From contig JAEXAW010000093.1 in NCBI GenBank assembly GCA_023458055.1, positions 1 through 17,691 of the forward strand: a DNA stretch of 17,691 nt, in the 5' to 3' direction. A model generated the notes under the pieces. The model saw only the letters and a program-made list of their open reading frames with translations, made no database searches and had not been told where the DNA came from. The stretch is from Pseudomonadota bacterium (GTDB lineage: Bacteria; Pseudomonadota; Alphaproteobacteria; Sphingomonadales; Sphingomonadaceae). This document shows positions 6,472 to 14,344 of this stretch, one piece after another (the first letter of the stretch is position 1; each line of letters starts with the position of its first letter). The translations under genes were made by a program, and so were the position numbers.

Positions 6472-7554
6472 TCAGACCGTGGCGAGGCTTTGGCGGAAAA
6501 AGCCGGTCAGCTTGTCGAACGGAATGACATCCATCTGATCGTAGAGATCGGTGTGAACCGCGCCTGGGATAATCATCAGTTCTTTCGGCTCGGCAGCGGC
6601 TGCGTAGGCGGTCTCGCTGAAGTAGCGCGAGTGCGCCTTCTCGCCGTGCACCAGCAGCAGTGGCCGCGGCGCGATCTCCTTGATCCGGGTAAGCAGCGGG
6701 AAGTTGATGAACGACAGAGGGGTCGTCACCGACCAGGATCCGTTCGAGTTGACCGCACGGGGATGGAAGCCGCGCGGCGTGCGGTAGTAGTTGGCGTAAT
6801 CGACCAGAAACTGCGCCTCTCCGCCCTTCAGTTCATTGAGACGCGGACCATATGCCGGAGCACCTTTGGCGGCATCGTCCCAACGCTGCCGCCCCATCTG
6901 CTCGAGATTGGCGGCAAGTTGTTCGGGCGTGACGGTATCGTTATAGTCTTTGGCCATGACGCGGCCCATGTCATACATGGTGCTGGCGACGACCGCCTTG
7001 ACCCGCTTGTCGATGGCCGCTGCACTCAACGCCATGCCGCCGAAGCCGCAGATCCCGATGATGCCGATGCGCTTGCGATCAACTGCCGGATGAAGGCCGA
7101 GAAAATCAACTGCCGCGCCGAAATCCTCGGTGTTGATATCCGGCGAGGCGATGTTGCGCGGCGTGCCGCTGCTCTCGCCGGTGAACGATGCATCGAATGC
7201 CAAGGCAGCGAAGCCGCGTTCGGCCATGGTCTGGGCATAAAGGCCGGAGGATTGCTCCTTCACCGCGCCGAACGGTCCGGCGATGGCGAGTGCAGACAAG
7301 CGGCGGTTGCCGCGATTTTTCGGCAGGTAGAGATCGCCCGCAAGCGTCAGGCCGTAGCGGTTCTTGAACTCCACCTTGCGATGATCGACACGGTCGCTTT
7401 TAGGGAAAACCTTGTCCCAGTCCGTCGGCAGAGCGGTTGCGCTCTTCCGGGTACCGGCGGCGGTCGCGGCGCCTCCTGCCAAGAGCATGGTGGTGCCCGC
7501 TCCGGTGATCTGCAGCAGCGACCTGCGGCTCATATCTGTATGGTGGTATGACAT
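6472..7554 (-). CDS. Tat-exported alpha/beta hydrolase (dienelactone-hydrolase-like, YcjY type)
   Basis: This 360-aa protein has an N-terminal twin-arginine signal (SRRSLLQ at residues 9-15), then a hydrophobic Ala/Gly-rich stretch, so it is probably folded in the cytosol and exported to the periplasm. The alpha/beta-hydrolase core shows LAGDLYLPKN, ALAFDASFTGESSG and the nucleophile elbow GICGFGGMAL, where Cys stands in the usual Ser position, as in dienelactone hydrolases. LLLVHGEKAHSRYF and GAVHTDLYD supply the probable acid and histidine. The start ATG 7554 follows AGGAG at 9 bp; the longer open frame upstream is the shadow of the MFS gene. A 17-bp gap to the MFS stop indicates one operon. 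The substrate is unknown; an ester or lactone xenobiotic is plausible. Confidence 0.88.
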   Translation of the reverse strand: MSYHHTDMSRRSLLQITGAGTTMLLAGGAATAAGTRKSATALPTDWDKVFPKSDRVDHRKVEFKNRYGLTLAGDLYLPKNRGNRRLSALAIAGPFGAVKEQSSGLYAQTMAERGFAALAFDASFTGESSGTPRNIASPDINTEDFGAAVDFLGLHPAVDRKRIGIIGICGFGGMALSAAAIDKRVKAVVASTMYDMGRVMAKDYNDTVTPEQLAANLEQMGRQRWDDAAKGAPAYGPRLNELKGGEAQFLVDYANYYRTPRGFHPRAVNSNGSWSVTTPLSFINFPLLTRIKEIAPRPLLLVHGEKAHSRYFSETAYAAAAEPKELMIIPGAVHTDLYDQMDVIPFDKLTGFFRQSLATV

Positions 7555-7571
7555 CTTTGGTCTCCTAAGGG

Positions 7572-8795
7572 TCAGGCAGCCAGGGTCTCTAACGGCTGCG
7601 GGTGGGCTTGGGCACGCTGTTCGCTCCAGCGGGCGGTGAGGACGGCGAAGAAGGACGAAAGGGCGAACAGGCCGACGCTCATGGCGAAGGTGGCGCGGTA
7701 ACCCATGCTGTCGAACAGCAGGCCGCCGATTGCCGCGCCGCCGGTCAGCGCGAATTGCACCACGGCGACCAGCATGCCGCCGCCGGCTTCCGCATCGTCG
7801 GGCAGGGTCTTGCTGACCCAGGTCCACCAGCCGACGGGAGCGGCGGTTCCTACGAAACCCCACATACCCAGCAGGACCGCGACCGCAGTTCCCGACCAGC
7901 CGAAGACGATAAGTCCCGTCGCGATCGCCGCCATGGCGACCGGCATGCCGATGAGCAACGGATAGAGTGTCCGGCGCAGCGCCTGGCCAATCGCCCAGGT
8001 TCCGGCTAGGCCAGCTACGCCGAGCACCAGCAGCACCAGCGAGAGCGCGGTCACGCTGAGCCCGGTGACGGTCTCGAGGAAGGGGCGCAGGTAAGTGAAC
8101 AGCGTGAACTGCGCGCCGAAGAACAGCGCCAGCGCCGTCATGCCGAGCGCCACCTGCGGCCGCTGGAGGATCAGGAAAGTTGCGAAGGCGCTGGCGCGCG
8201 GCCCGGCAGCCATGCGCGGAAGGGTGCGATATTGCCAGACGAGCGTTAGCGCCGCGAGCGGGATGACGCAGAAGAAAGCTCCGCGCCAGCCGACATACTG
8301 GCCGAGAAAGCTGCCGAGCGGCGCGGCGATGGTGGTCGCCAGCGCATTGCCGCCGTTGAGAACAGCAAGACCACGGGGTACGTCTTGCTCTGGGAGGAGC
8401 CGCATGACCGTTGCCGCCGACATCGACCAGAAGCCGCCGATGACCACGCCGATCAACGCGCGTCCGATCATGAGCAGAGGGTAGTTCGGCGCGAAAGCGA
8501 CGATCACACCGGATGCGAGCATTGCGGCGGTCAGCACCAGGAACAGGGCCCGACGGTCGATTCGGTGGGTCGCCGCCGAAATAAACAGGCTGGTCAGCAC
8601 CGCAAAGATGCCGGACACGGCGATCGCCTGGCCAGCCTGGCCTTCAGTGACCGCAAGGTCGTTTGCGATAGGGGTGAGCAGGCTCATCGGCATGAACTCC
8701 GATGCGATGAGTGTGGATACGCACAGGGTGAGAGCGAACACGGCGCTCCAGCCTCCCAGCGGTTTCTTGTCAGCTTTCTCAATCATGCATACCAT
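7572..8795 (-). CDS. MFS transporter, DHA1/AraJ-like drug or metabolite exporter
   Basis: This 407-aa inner-membrane protein has about 12 hydrophobic segments and the length usual for DHA1 exporters. Family marks include the first helix FALTLCVSTLIASEFMPMSL, the loop 2-3 region (AATHRIDRRALF, a degenerate motif A), the helix 4 segment MIGRALIGVVIGGFWSMSAA, and the motif-C-like NALATTIAAPLGSFLGQYVG. These resemble the AraJ/NepI branch that exports sugars, nucleosides or drugs by proton antiport. Starts at 8795 (ATG) or 8786 (ATG, MIEKADKK) are both possible; neither has a strong ribosome-binding site. It is the first gene of a minus-strand operon with the hydrolase and flavodoxin and is divergent from a LysR regulator that probably controls it. 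Confidence 0.92.
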   Translation of the reverse strand: MVCMIEKADKKPLGGWSAVFALTLCVSTLIASEFMPMSLLTPIANDLAVTEGQAGQAIAVSGIFAVLTSLFISAATHRIDRRALFLVLTAAMLASGVIVAFAPNYPLLMIGRALIGVVIGGFWSMSAATVMRLLPEQDVPRGLAVLNGGNALATTIAAPLGSFLGQYVGWRGAFFCVIPLAALTLVWQYRTLPRMAAGPRASAFATFLILQRPQVALGMTALALFFGAQFTLFTYLRPFLETVTGLSVTALSLVLLVLGVAGLAGTWAIGQALRRTLYPLLIGMPVAMAAIATGLIVFGWSGTAVAVLLGMWGFVGTAAPVGWWTWVSKTLPDDAEAGGGMLVAVVQFALTGGAAIGGLLFDSMGYRATFAMSVGLFALSSFFAVLTARWSEQRAQAHPQPLETLAA

Positions 8796-8861
8796 CTAGG
8801 CAATGCGTTTATTGTAGATTAGACGATATTATTCGCATGCGTCTGTTAGAAAGGCTTCATA
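8796..8861. promoter_or_regulatory. divergent MFS/LysR intergenic control region
   Basis: These 66 bp separate the MFS start from the LysR gene and must carry both promoters. They are AT-rich against the flanks, with an 8-bp palindrome CGCATGCG at 8834-8841. In the LysR family the regulator usually binds a T-N11-A site in exactly such a gap. I cannot assign -35/-10 boxes with confidence. Confidence 0.5.
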
Positions 8862-9758
8862 ATCGCCCGCCCTCCCATCGCCGACCTTTCCGCCTTTCTC
8901 GCCGTCGCGCGCGAGCGCAGCTTCACGCGGGCGGCTGCACAGCTTGGGGTTTCGCCTTCGGCCTTAAGCCAGACCATTCGATCGCTTGAAGAGCGACTGG
9001 GCGTGCGGCTCCTGACCAGGACCACCCGAAGCGTCGCGCCAACCGAGGCCGGCGAAAAGCTCGTAGCCGATGTAGGCCCTCGCATCGACGAGATTGCGCA
9101 AAGTCTTTCCGAACTGTCCCAGCTCAGCGAACGTCCTTCGGGTACGATCCGGCTTACGGCTGTCGACCACGCGGCCGAGACCATTCTGTGGCCGGCGCTG
9201 GCAAAATTCCTGGCCGATTACCCCGCCGTCAAAGTCGACCTGATCGTCGACAATACCCTACGGGACATCGTCAGCGAGCGCTTCGACGCCGGAATTCGCA
9301 TGGGCGAGCGCGTCGCCAAGGACATGATTGCCGTCCGGATCGGGCCGGAAATCGAAATGGCCGCAGTTGCAACCCCGGACTATTTTGCACGACACGGAAT
9401 ACCCGAAACGCCGCAGGATCTTGCCGATCACACTTGCATAAATATGCGCTTCGCTACCTTGGGCAATGTATATGCGTGGGAATTCGAGCAGGGCGACTGC
9501 GAGATCAACGTCAAGGTTGAGGGCCAGCTCACCGTCAATGACATCGCCGTTATCCGCAAAGCGGCGCTCGAGGGGATAGGGCTTGCGTTTATACCCGAAG
9601 ATATTGTGCGCGCCGATTTGGCGGAAGGTCGCCTGACACGCGTACTCGGCAGGTGGACACCGCCATTTCCAGGCTATTACCTCTATTACCCCAGCCGTCG
9701 TCAGCAATCGCCAGCCTTCGCACTACTCGTAGACGTTTTGCGGTATAAGGGCGTCTGA
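8862..9758 (+). CDS. LysR-family transcriptional regulator; natural start codon reads ATC
   Basis: This is a full-length LysR regulator (298 aa if it starts at 8862). The winged HTH is intact: FLAVARERSFTRAAAQLGVS, PSALSQTIRSLEERLGVRLL and TRTTRSVAPTEAG (residues ~12-64). A periplasmic-binding-protein-like effector domain follows (~90-298). Relatives commonly begin MARPxIADLxAFLAVA; here the Met position is ATC (8862), preceded by AAAGG at 7-bp spacing. No ATG, GTG or TTG lies between the upstream in-frame stop (8847) and GTG 9003, and starting at GTG would delete the recognition helix. So either ATC (or the ATA just before it) initiates, the gene is silenced by a start mutation, or a base is miscalled. 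It is divergent from the MFS operon, its likely target. Confidence 0.85.
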   Translation: MARPPIADLSAFLAVARERSFTRAAAQLGVSPSALSQTIRSLEERLGVRLLTRTTRSVAPTEAGEKLVADVGPRIDEIAQSLSELSQLSERPSGTIRLTAVDHAAETILWPALAKFLADYPAVKVDLIVDNTLRDIVSERFDAGIRMGERVAKDMIAVRIGPEIEMAAVATPDYFARHGIPETPQDLADHTCINMRFATLGNVYAWEFEQGDCEINVKVEGQLTVNDIAVIRKAALEGIGLAFIPEDIVRADLAEGRLTRVLGRWTPPFPGYYLYYPSRRQQSPAFALLVDVLRYKGV

Positions 9759-10231
9759 GCCCGGAATGGTTTGGGCCGCACTCGCATCGTCCGGTTTCAT
9801 TTTCAAGAACTGCTGAAGCGAATGGGGTGATTGCGGTTCCGCCGAGTCGGCGGGTGGCTGCTCCTCACAAATGGCAGAACGTGGTCCGTGTGTACGGCCA
9901 CAACCATGAGCTACTAGGCCAGACTGAATATATTGTTGGAAGAGACTGCGATCTGCATCGTGGATGACAAGGGCGCGATCATCGGGAGCTAGGCGCACCC
10001 AGTGATCCGGACAGCCTGATCGCTACGTTCGTTACTTGCGCCGACCGCGGAGAGAAGCGAATGAACCATGGGGACGACCAAAACAAGGAGGATGCAGCTT
10101 GACCTCACCCAGCCCCAATCAGAGAAGACCCTTAGATTGAAGTTGAACTCTTACTGCACTCGCTGACTAAGCAGTCGTTCGCAGCTGTTGTTCGACGTAT
10201 TGATAGCTGTCATTCGTTCAAGAAGCATGCA
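9759..10231. other. gene-poor debris between LysR and ALDH
   Basis: No intact gene is visible. The only recognisable content is an IS110 transposase N-terminal remnant at 9906-10030. From about 10137 a plus frame reads EVELLLHSLTKQSFAAVVRR up to a stop at about 10250. It has no start and no recognised family, and I treat it as chance. Confidence 0.5.
9906..10030 (+). pseudogene. IS110-family transposase, degenerate N-terminal remnant
   Basis: From ATG 9906 the frame reads MSY, stop, ARLNILLEETAICIVDDKGA then IIGS. After a frameshift it continues GAPSDPDSLIATF. This aligns by eye with the start of IS110-type DEDD transposases (pattern MxYYxGLDVSLxETAICVVDxxG...SDPDSLxAF), whose first catalytic Asp lies in GLDVS. 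Here that position is Asn (ARLNILL), and there is a TAG at codon 4. The rest of the transposase is absent. It is a dead IS scar. Confidence 0.65.
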
Positions 10232-11818
10232 TTACCCGATAGGCTCATGTAGGCCGTCAACTCGTCGTTTTAGCTGCCAGGGATTCGCTTCCTGAAGTGC
10301 AGGCGGAAGCAGGGCATCAGGCATATTTTGATAACAGACTGGCCGAACAAAACGCATGATCGCCAGTGAGCCAACCGAAGTGGTACGGATATCGGATGTT
10401 GCGGGGAAAGGTCCACCGTGGACCATCGCGTGGCAAACTTCGACCCCGGTGGGCCAGCCGTTGGTAAGGACCCGTCCTGCCTTTTCGCGCAGCAGCGGCA
10501 GGAGTGCGCGGGCTGCATCGTTGTCGGCATCATCCATGTGCATGGTAGCCGTCAGCTGACCTTCAAGCGAGCGGATGACTTCGGCGATTTCTTCCATCGA
10601 CTGGCAGCGGATAATGATCGCGCTGCTGCCGAACACTTCCTCGCCGATCGACGCGTCGGCCATGTAGGCTTGTGCCGTCGTTTCGAACAACACCGGGGGG
10701 CAGCGGTTGATACCGACGTCGGCTCGCTTAGGGCTTTTGCGCACCACGCCCGCATTATCGTCAAGCGCAACGACGCCTTCAGCGTAAGATTTGGCAATGT
10801 TCGCGCTCAGCATGACAGCAGGATCGCTCGCTGCGATGGCTTCGTTCGCCGTCGCGACAAATTGATCGAGCTCTGGCCCGCCAAGCGCGATGATCGTTCC
10901 AGGGTTGGTGCAAAATTGTCCGGCCCCGAGTGTCAGAGATGCGACAAAAGCTGTAGCAAGCTCGCTTGCTCGGCTGGCCAGTGCATGCTGCATCAGCACC
11001 ACCGGATTAATGCTGCTCATTTCGGCATAAACCGGGATGGGCTCACGCCGGTTGCTTGCGACCTCAACCAGCGAAAGCCCGGCGCCACGCGAGCCGGTAA
11101 AGCCCACGGCTTTGATGCGCGGATCGGCAACCAGCGCCCTTCCCAGATCGTGCGACTTGCCCGGAAGATAGGAAAAAACCCCGGCCGGCAGACCGCATTG
11201 CTCAACCGCCTGTTGTAGCGCACGTGCGACCAGTTCGCCCGTTCCGGGATGCGATGAATGGCCTTTGACCACAACGGGGCAGCCCGCCGCAAAAGCGGAT
11301 GCGGTGTCGCCGCCAGCTACAGAGAAAGCTAAGGGGAAATTGGATGCGCCAAAAACGGCGACTGGTCCGAGCGGCTGGTTCATGCGCCTCAAATCTGGGC
11401 GTGGCGGCGCGCGTTCCGGCAGCGCCCGGTCAATAGTCGCATCAATCCAATCACCCTGCCGCACCACGCTTGCAAACAAGCGCAACTGCGCGGTGGTCCG
11501 GCCTCGTTCCCCTTCCAGCCGCGCGCGCGGGAGCCCGGTTTCGGCCATCGCGGTTTCGATCAGCACGTCGCCGATATTTTCAATCGCCTCAGCCGCCGCC
11601 TCGAGAAAGCGCGCGCGGCTTTCCAAATCAAGGCTGGCAAAGAAGGGAGCAGCTTCTGCCGCGAGCGCGCAAGCCGCTTGGACATCGTCACCATCGGCAA
11701 TGCTGTAATCAAGACCGGTTGGTTCATTGGTGGCTGGGTTGAAGGACGGGAAACGCCGCTCGGCCTGGCGTGTCTCTCGTCCAATCAAAATGCTTCCGTC
11801 AATCATGCCGCTGCCCAT
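10232..11818 (-). CDS. aldehyde dehydrogenase, 2-oxoglutarate-semialdehyde dehydrogenase-like (NADP type)
   Basis: This 528-aa cytosolic ALDH-superfamily enzyme most resembles the ketoglutarate-semialdehyde dehydrogenase group, which oxidises 2,5-dioxopentanoate to 2-oxoglutarate at the end of pentose-, sugar-acid or hydroxyproline pathways. Catalytic residues are visible: Asn160 (GASNFPLAF), Lys185 (VVVKGHSSHP, family NADP-pocket Lys), the GFTGSRGAG loop (239-247), general base Glu266 (VYAEMSSINP) and nucleophile Cys303 (GAGQFCTNPG). The start ATG 11818 lies 5 bp after the TonB receptor stop; ATG 11806 (MIDGSILI) is an alternative. Tight linkage to a TonB receptor suggests uptake and catabolism of one substrate. 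The precise aldehyde is inferred from family resemblance only. Confidence 0.9.
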   Translation of the reverse strand: MGSGMIDGSILIGRETRQAERRFPSFNPATNEPTGLDYSIADGDDVQAACALAAEAAPFFASLDLESRARFLEAAAEAIENIGDVLIETAMAETGLPRARLEGERGRTTAQLRLFASVVRQGDWIDATIDRALPERAPPRPDLRRMNQPLGPVAVFGASNFPLAFSVAGGDTASAFAAGCPVVVKGHSSHPGTGELVARALQQAVEQCGLPAGVFSYLPGKSHDLGRALVADPRIKAVGFTGSRGAGLSLVEVASNRREPIPVYAEMSSINPVVLMQHALASRASELATAFVASLTLGAGQFCTNPGTIIALGGPELDQFVATANEAIAASDPAVMLSANIAKSYAEGVVALDDNAGVVRKSPKRADVGINRCPPVLFETTAQAYMADASIGEEVFGSSAIIIRCQSMEEIAEVIRSLEGQLTATMHMDDADNDAARALLPLLREKAGRVLTNGWPTGVEVCHAMVHGGPFPATSDIRTTSVGSLAIMRFVRPVCYQNMPDALLPPALQEANPWQLKRRVDGLHEPIG

Positions 11819-11823
11819 TTCTC

Positions 11824-12774
11824 TTAGAGGCTGTACCGCAAGCCGAAGTTGAACTGGCGGCCACTATGGGTCAACACATTCAACCGGTTGGTTTCATCGA
11901 CAAACTGGTCGTTTTTCTCGTCGGTGAGGTTGATCATTTCAAGGCTGACCTTGAGCCGGTCGCTGACATTATAGGAGACCTGCGCATCGACGTTGATCGT
12001 GCTGTTGGTGCCATTATAGCTATTGCCTTCGGTCCCCGGGACTGCGGTGAGATATTTCGAACGATAGGCAACTGATCCACGCACCGAAAATTTCTGGTCT
12101 TCATAATAGAGCGTGCCGTTGGCAGCATGTTTCGAAAGCCCGACCAATGGCGCCCGAACCGAGCTGCTACCATCGGCGGCAGTCAGATATTCGATGTTCG
12201 AGCTCACATAGGTGTAGTTGGCGAGAACACCGAAATTGGACAGGAAACCGTCGAAGAAGCTGAACGGTTGTTGGATGTTAATTTCAAAGCCCTTAAGCTT
12301 ACCACCGCTTGAATTCACCGGGCGATTGACGATGAACGTATCGGTCGGAAGCGCGGGCGTGCCATCAAGCAAAGAGGCGGGAAGGCCGAGATCGGCAAAC
12401 GGAACTGAGGTGCTGAGGGACTGCACGAAGGTGCCGATGTCCTTGTAGAAACCCGACACCGCGTAAATCGCGCCGCGGCTTGGATACCATTCAATCGCAA
12501 GATCAAGGTTGGTCGACTCGGTTGGCTTCAGATCGGGGTTGCCGGTGCTGTAGCTACGATTGCCACCCGAAATATTGAGGTTGCCGCCCGGTGTCAGCGA
12601 AGCGATGCCCGCGCGCGACATGGTTTTGGCAGCCGCCAAACGCACCAACAACTTATCCGTCACATCGAATACGAAATTTGCCGAGGGCAGCCAGCGGTCA
12701 TAGGACCGGTCGGCATCCACCAGATTGACGGTGGAGCCACGGCTCGCATAGCGAAGTGACGACGGACGTACATC
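11824..12774 (-). pseudogene. TonB-dependent receptor, C-terminal beta-barrel fragment
   Basis: The surviving ~316 codons encode the last third of an outer-membrane TonB-dependent receptor. The frame shows DADRSYDRWLPSANFVFDVT, MSRAGIASLTPGGNLN, GNPDLKPTESTNLDLAIEWY, and amphipathic beta-strands ending SGRQFNFGLRYSL. This is the TonB_dep_Rec barrel pattern common in sphingomonads and Caulobacter. The plug domain, TonB box, signal peptide and first barrel strands (about 600 residues) are missing; the frame hits TAG at 12775-12777 where homology ends. A GTG at 12720 is only an internal codon. No receptor can be made, and the promoter of the downstream ALDH has probably been lost with the 5' half. 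Confidence 0.88.
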
Positions 12775-12777
12775 CTA

Positions 12778-13223
12778 GAGGCCTGGTCCGACTATTATTA
12801 GTTCCTAATCATGCGACAAAATTAGAACGAGGTTCGAATGAGTTTCGCTATGTTCTGCATATGTTAGCAATAATGCAGGCAAAGTCGGAAAGTTGATCGT
12901 CAATGTCCGATAAACGGAAGGGCCCAGCGATAACTGTGCCTTTCTTCTTCAATTGATGCCCATTTGTAGCCGGTCCGACATTATGACCGCTAACAGCGTG
13001 GCAATCGAACTTTGTTGTTTCGCCCTTTGCTCGCGACCACCTCGTTTATCCGGTCTCGCAACTGTGAAATGACAAGTCGTGCGGATAACCCGCTACGATT
13101 ATTGAGCTCCTGGCTTCGGGTAATGCATTCGATTTTATAATTTTATTTTTGACACGTTCGCCAGCTTATCCCCGCGGCTGAAATACCCAATAGATATCGA
13201 ACTCTAAAACGCAATTCCAAACA
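12778..13223. other. non-coding, AT-richer stretch between TonB fragment and unidentified gene end
   Basis: I see no start-to-stop gene here. A minus-strand frame (about 12990-13150) free of stops encodes RSQELNNRSGLSARLVIS followed by QLRDRINEVV. It has no start codon and no recognised family, and could be a regulator fragment or chance. Base composition is lower in GC than the flanking TonB fragment, in line with a join between sequences of different origin at about 12775. Confidence 0.45.
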
Positions 13224-13491
13224 TTACTGAGCATGAGGCAAGCCCAGCGCGTAGCCATCAACACCCGCACAGTGCTGGATCTGCTGGGAGGACCATGACA
13301 TGTCATTCACCTTTTCCATTTTCAAAATTCCTTTGGCTGCATTGCCAAAATAGCCATGTTCATTGAGATATGGCGGTCCCCCAATTTTCTCGTCAAGCCA
13401 TCGAAAATCGGCTCCAACTCTGCCCCCTGTCGGGCGCATTTCGTGCGTCCTTGCGCCACGGCTTAACGCCTGCTTTTCAGTTATTTCCAGA
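13224..13491 (-). pseudogene. unidentified protein, C-terminal fragment cut by IS3-family element
   Basis: A minus-strand frame is open from the IS boundary (about 13491) to TAA at 13224. It reads HLEITEKQALSRGARTHEMR, then ADFRWLDEKIGGPPYLNEHG, YFGNAAKGILKMEK and QHCAGVDGYALGLPHAQ. The ATG at 13439 is internal to this continuous frame. The composition looks like a real soluble protein and not like shadow ORF, but I do not recognise the family. The frame runs into the IS3-type element end, so the gene was probably interrupted there and its 5' part is missing. Confidence 0.45.
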
Positions 13492-13517
13492 TGGTCTGAG
13501 CCCGAAGTTTCTACCAG

Positions 13518-14153
13518 CTACGAGTAGAGCCTTGGGCCGTTTTGATGCCCATGTTTGGGCGTGATGGCAACAACCATATTGGGGGCATGCCCCCAATATG
13601 GTTTACCGCTTGATCCGCACCCTATCTCGGCCGGGGTTTTGTTCCCGAGGCTCGAGTGGGGCCGGAAGTGGTTGTAGTCGTGCCGCCAGGCTTCCAGCTC
13701 TTGGCGGGCATGGGCGAGGCTGGTGAAGATCGTCTCGTTCAAGAACTCGTCGCGCAGACGCGCATTGAAGCTCTCGATGAACCCGTTCTGATAGGGCTTG
13801 CCCGGCGCGATGTAGTGCCACTCGACATTGCGCTCCTTCGACCAGCGCAGGATCGCCATGCTGGTCAGTTCGGTGCCGTTGTCACTGACGATGGTGTGGG
13901 GCCGTGCCATCCGCTCGAAGACCGCTGCATCGAGTTCGCGCCCGACCCGTGCGCCGGAGATCGACGTATCGGCAATCAGGCGCACACACTCCCGGCTGTA
14001 GTCATCGACCACGGCGAAGATCCGGAACCGGCGTCCGCAAGCAAAGGCATCGGACACGAAGTCGAGGCTCCAGCGCTGGTTGGGACCTTGCGGGATCGCC
14101 ATCGGCGCCCTTGTACCCAAGGCCCGCTTGCGACCACCACGACGGCGCACCTG
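13518..14153 (-). pseudogene. IS3-family orfB transposase, DDE domain, 5'-truncated
   Basis: The frame covers the C-terminal integrase-core part of IS3 orfB transposases. It starts abruptly at QVRRRGGRKRALGTRAP, then shows RWSLDFVSDAF (first catalytic Asp), VVDDYSRECV, HTIVSDNGTELTS (second Asp), FIESFNARLRDEFLNE (Glu), and FRPHSSLGNKTPAEI. All three DDE residues are present, but the N-terminal HTH region of orfB is missing. The residues before QVRRR (from the apparent GTG at 14204) belong to foreign flanking sequence. The frame also reads through the 32-bp palindrome at 13572-13603. Confidence 0.9.
13572..13603. repeat. perfect 32-bp palindrome
   Basis: The half-site AACCATATTGGGGGCA is followed immediately by its exact reverse complement, with no spacer, centred between 13587 and 13588. 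It lies inside the last ~30 codons of the IS3 transposase and forms a 16-bp stem in RNA from either strand. It may act as the element's own terminator or block read-through transcription, or be a recent inverted duplication. Confidence 0.95.
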
Positions 14154-14265
14154 TATACACCCGTTGCCGTTCATGAGAGGCTCGTTTGAGCCGGAATCTG
14201 TCAAAGATTGGATTAAACGGTTAGAGGCAGCGAGTTTGGATTTGACAGAGAAAAAGATTGCCTGA
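14154..14265 (+). pseudogene. C-terminal stub of an unidentified gene, cut on the IS3 side
   Basis: From the broken IS edge a plus frame reads RGSFEPESVKDWIKRLEA, then ASLDLTEKKIA and TGA at 14263-14265. The residue pattern is helix-like and codon use matches the following lower-GC gene, unlike the IS. An ATG at 14173 would give a 30-aa peptide but has no convincing ribosome-binding site. The best reading is the tail of a gene that lay upstream of the EAL gene in its original locus. The family is not recognised. Confidence 0.4.
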
Positions 14266-14294
14266 TTTGTCAGATTGGTAGCGGGTTATACGGA

Positions 14295-14309
14295 TTAACG
14301 TGTTTTTTA
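14295..14309. promoter_or_regulatory. near-consensus CtrA site upstream of the EAL gene
   Basis: TTAA-N7-TTTA (TTAACGTGTTTTTTA) differs by one base from the alphaproteobacterial CtrA consensus TTAA-N7-TTAA. It ends 35 bp upstream of the EAL gene start. The region is T-rich, so a chance match is quite possible. It gains weight from the perfect CtrA box 2.3 kb downstream in the same segment. Confidence 0.3.
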
Positions 14310-14344
14310 CGGAGAATCGATAGTTTTGCGCCTGGGGGTAGCCT

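Larger units (their letters stand above)
13492..14153. mobile_element. IS3-family insertion sequence, truncated remnant
   Basis: The intact side is at the lower coordinate. A TG-starting terminus candidate (TGGTCTGAGCCCGAAG, 13492) lies 26 bp beyond the transposase stop, as expected for IS3 elements. The other side is cut at about 14153 within orfB, so orfA, the frameshift window and the second inverted repeat are gone. The element is therefore not autonomous. Terminus assignment is inferred from the TG...CA rule and from the neighbouring gene frame ending there. Confidence 0.65.

Noticed and set aside
6457..7551. 364-codon plus-strand ORF opposite the alpha/beta hydrolase
   Set aside because: It is an antisense frame with no motif. 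The minus strand has a Tat signal, nucleophile elbow and operon spacing.
12990..13150. Stop-free minus frame RSQELNNRSGLSARLVIS
   Set aside because: It is only about 50 codons, with no start and no family match that I can defend.
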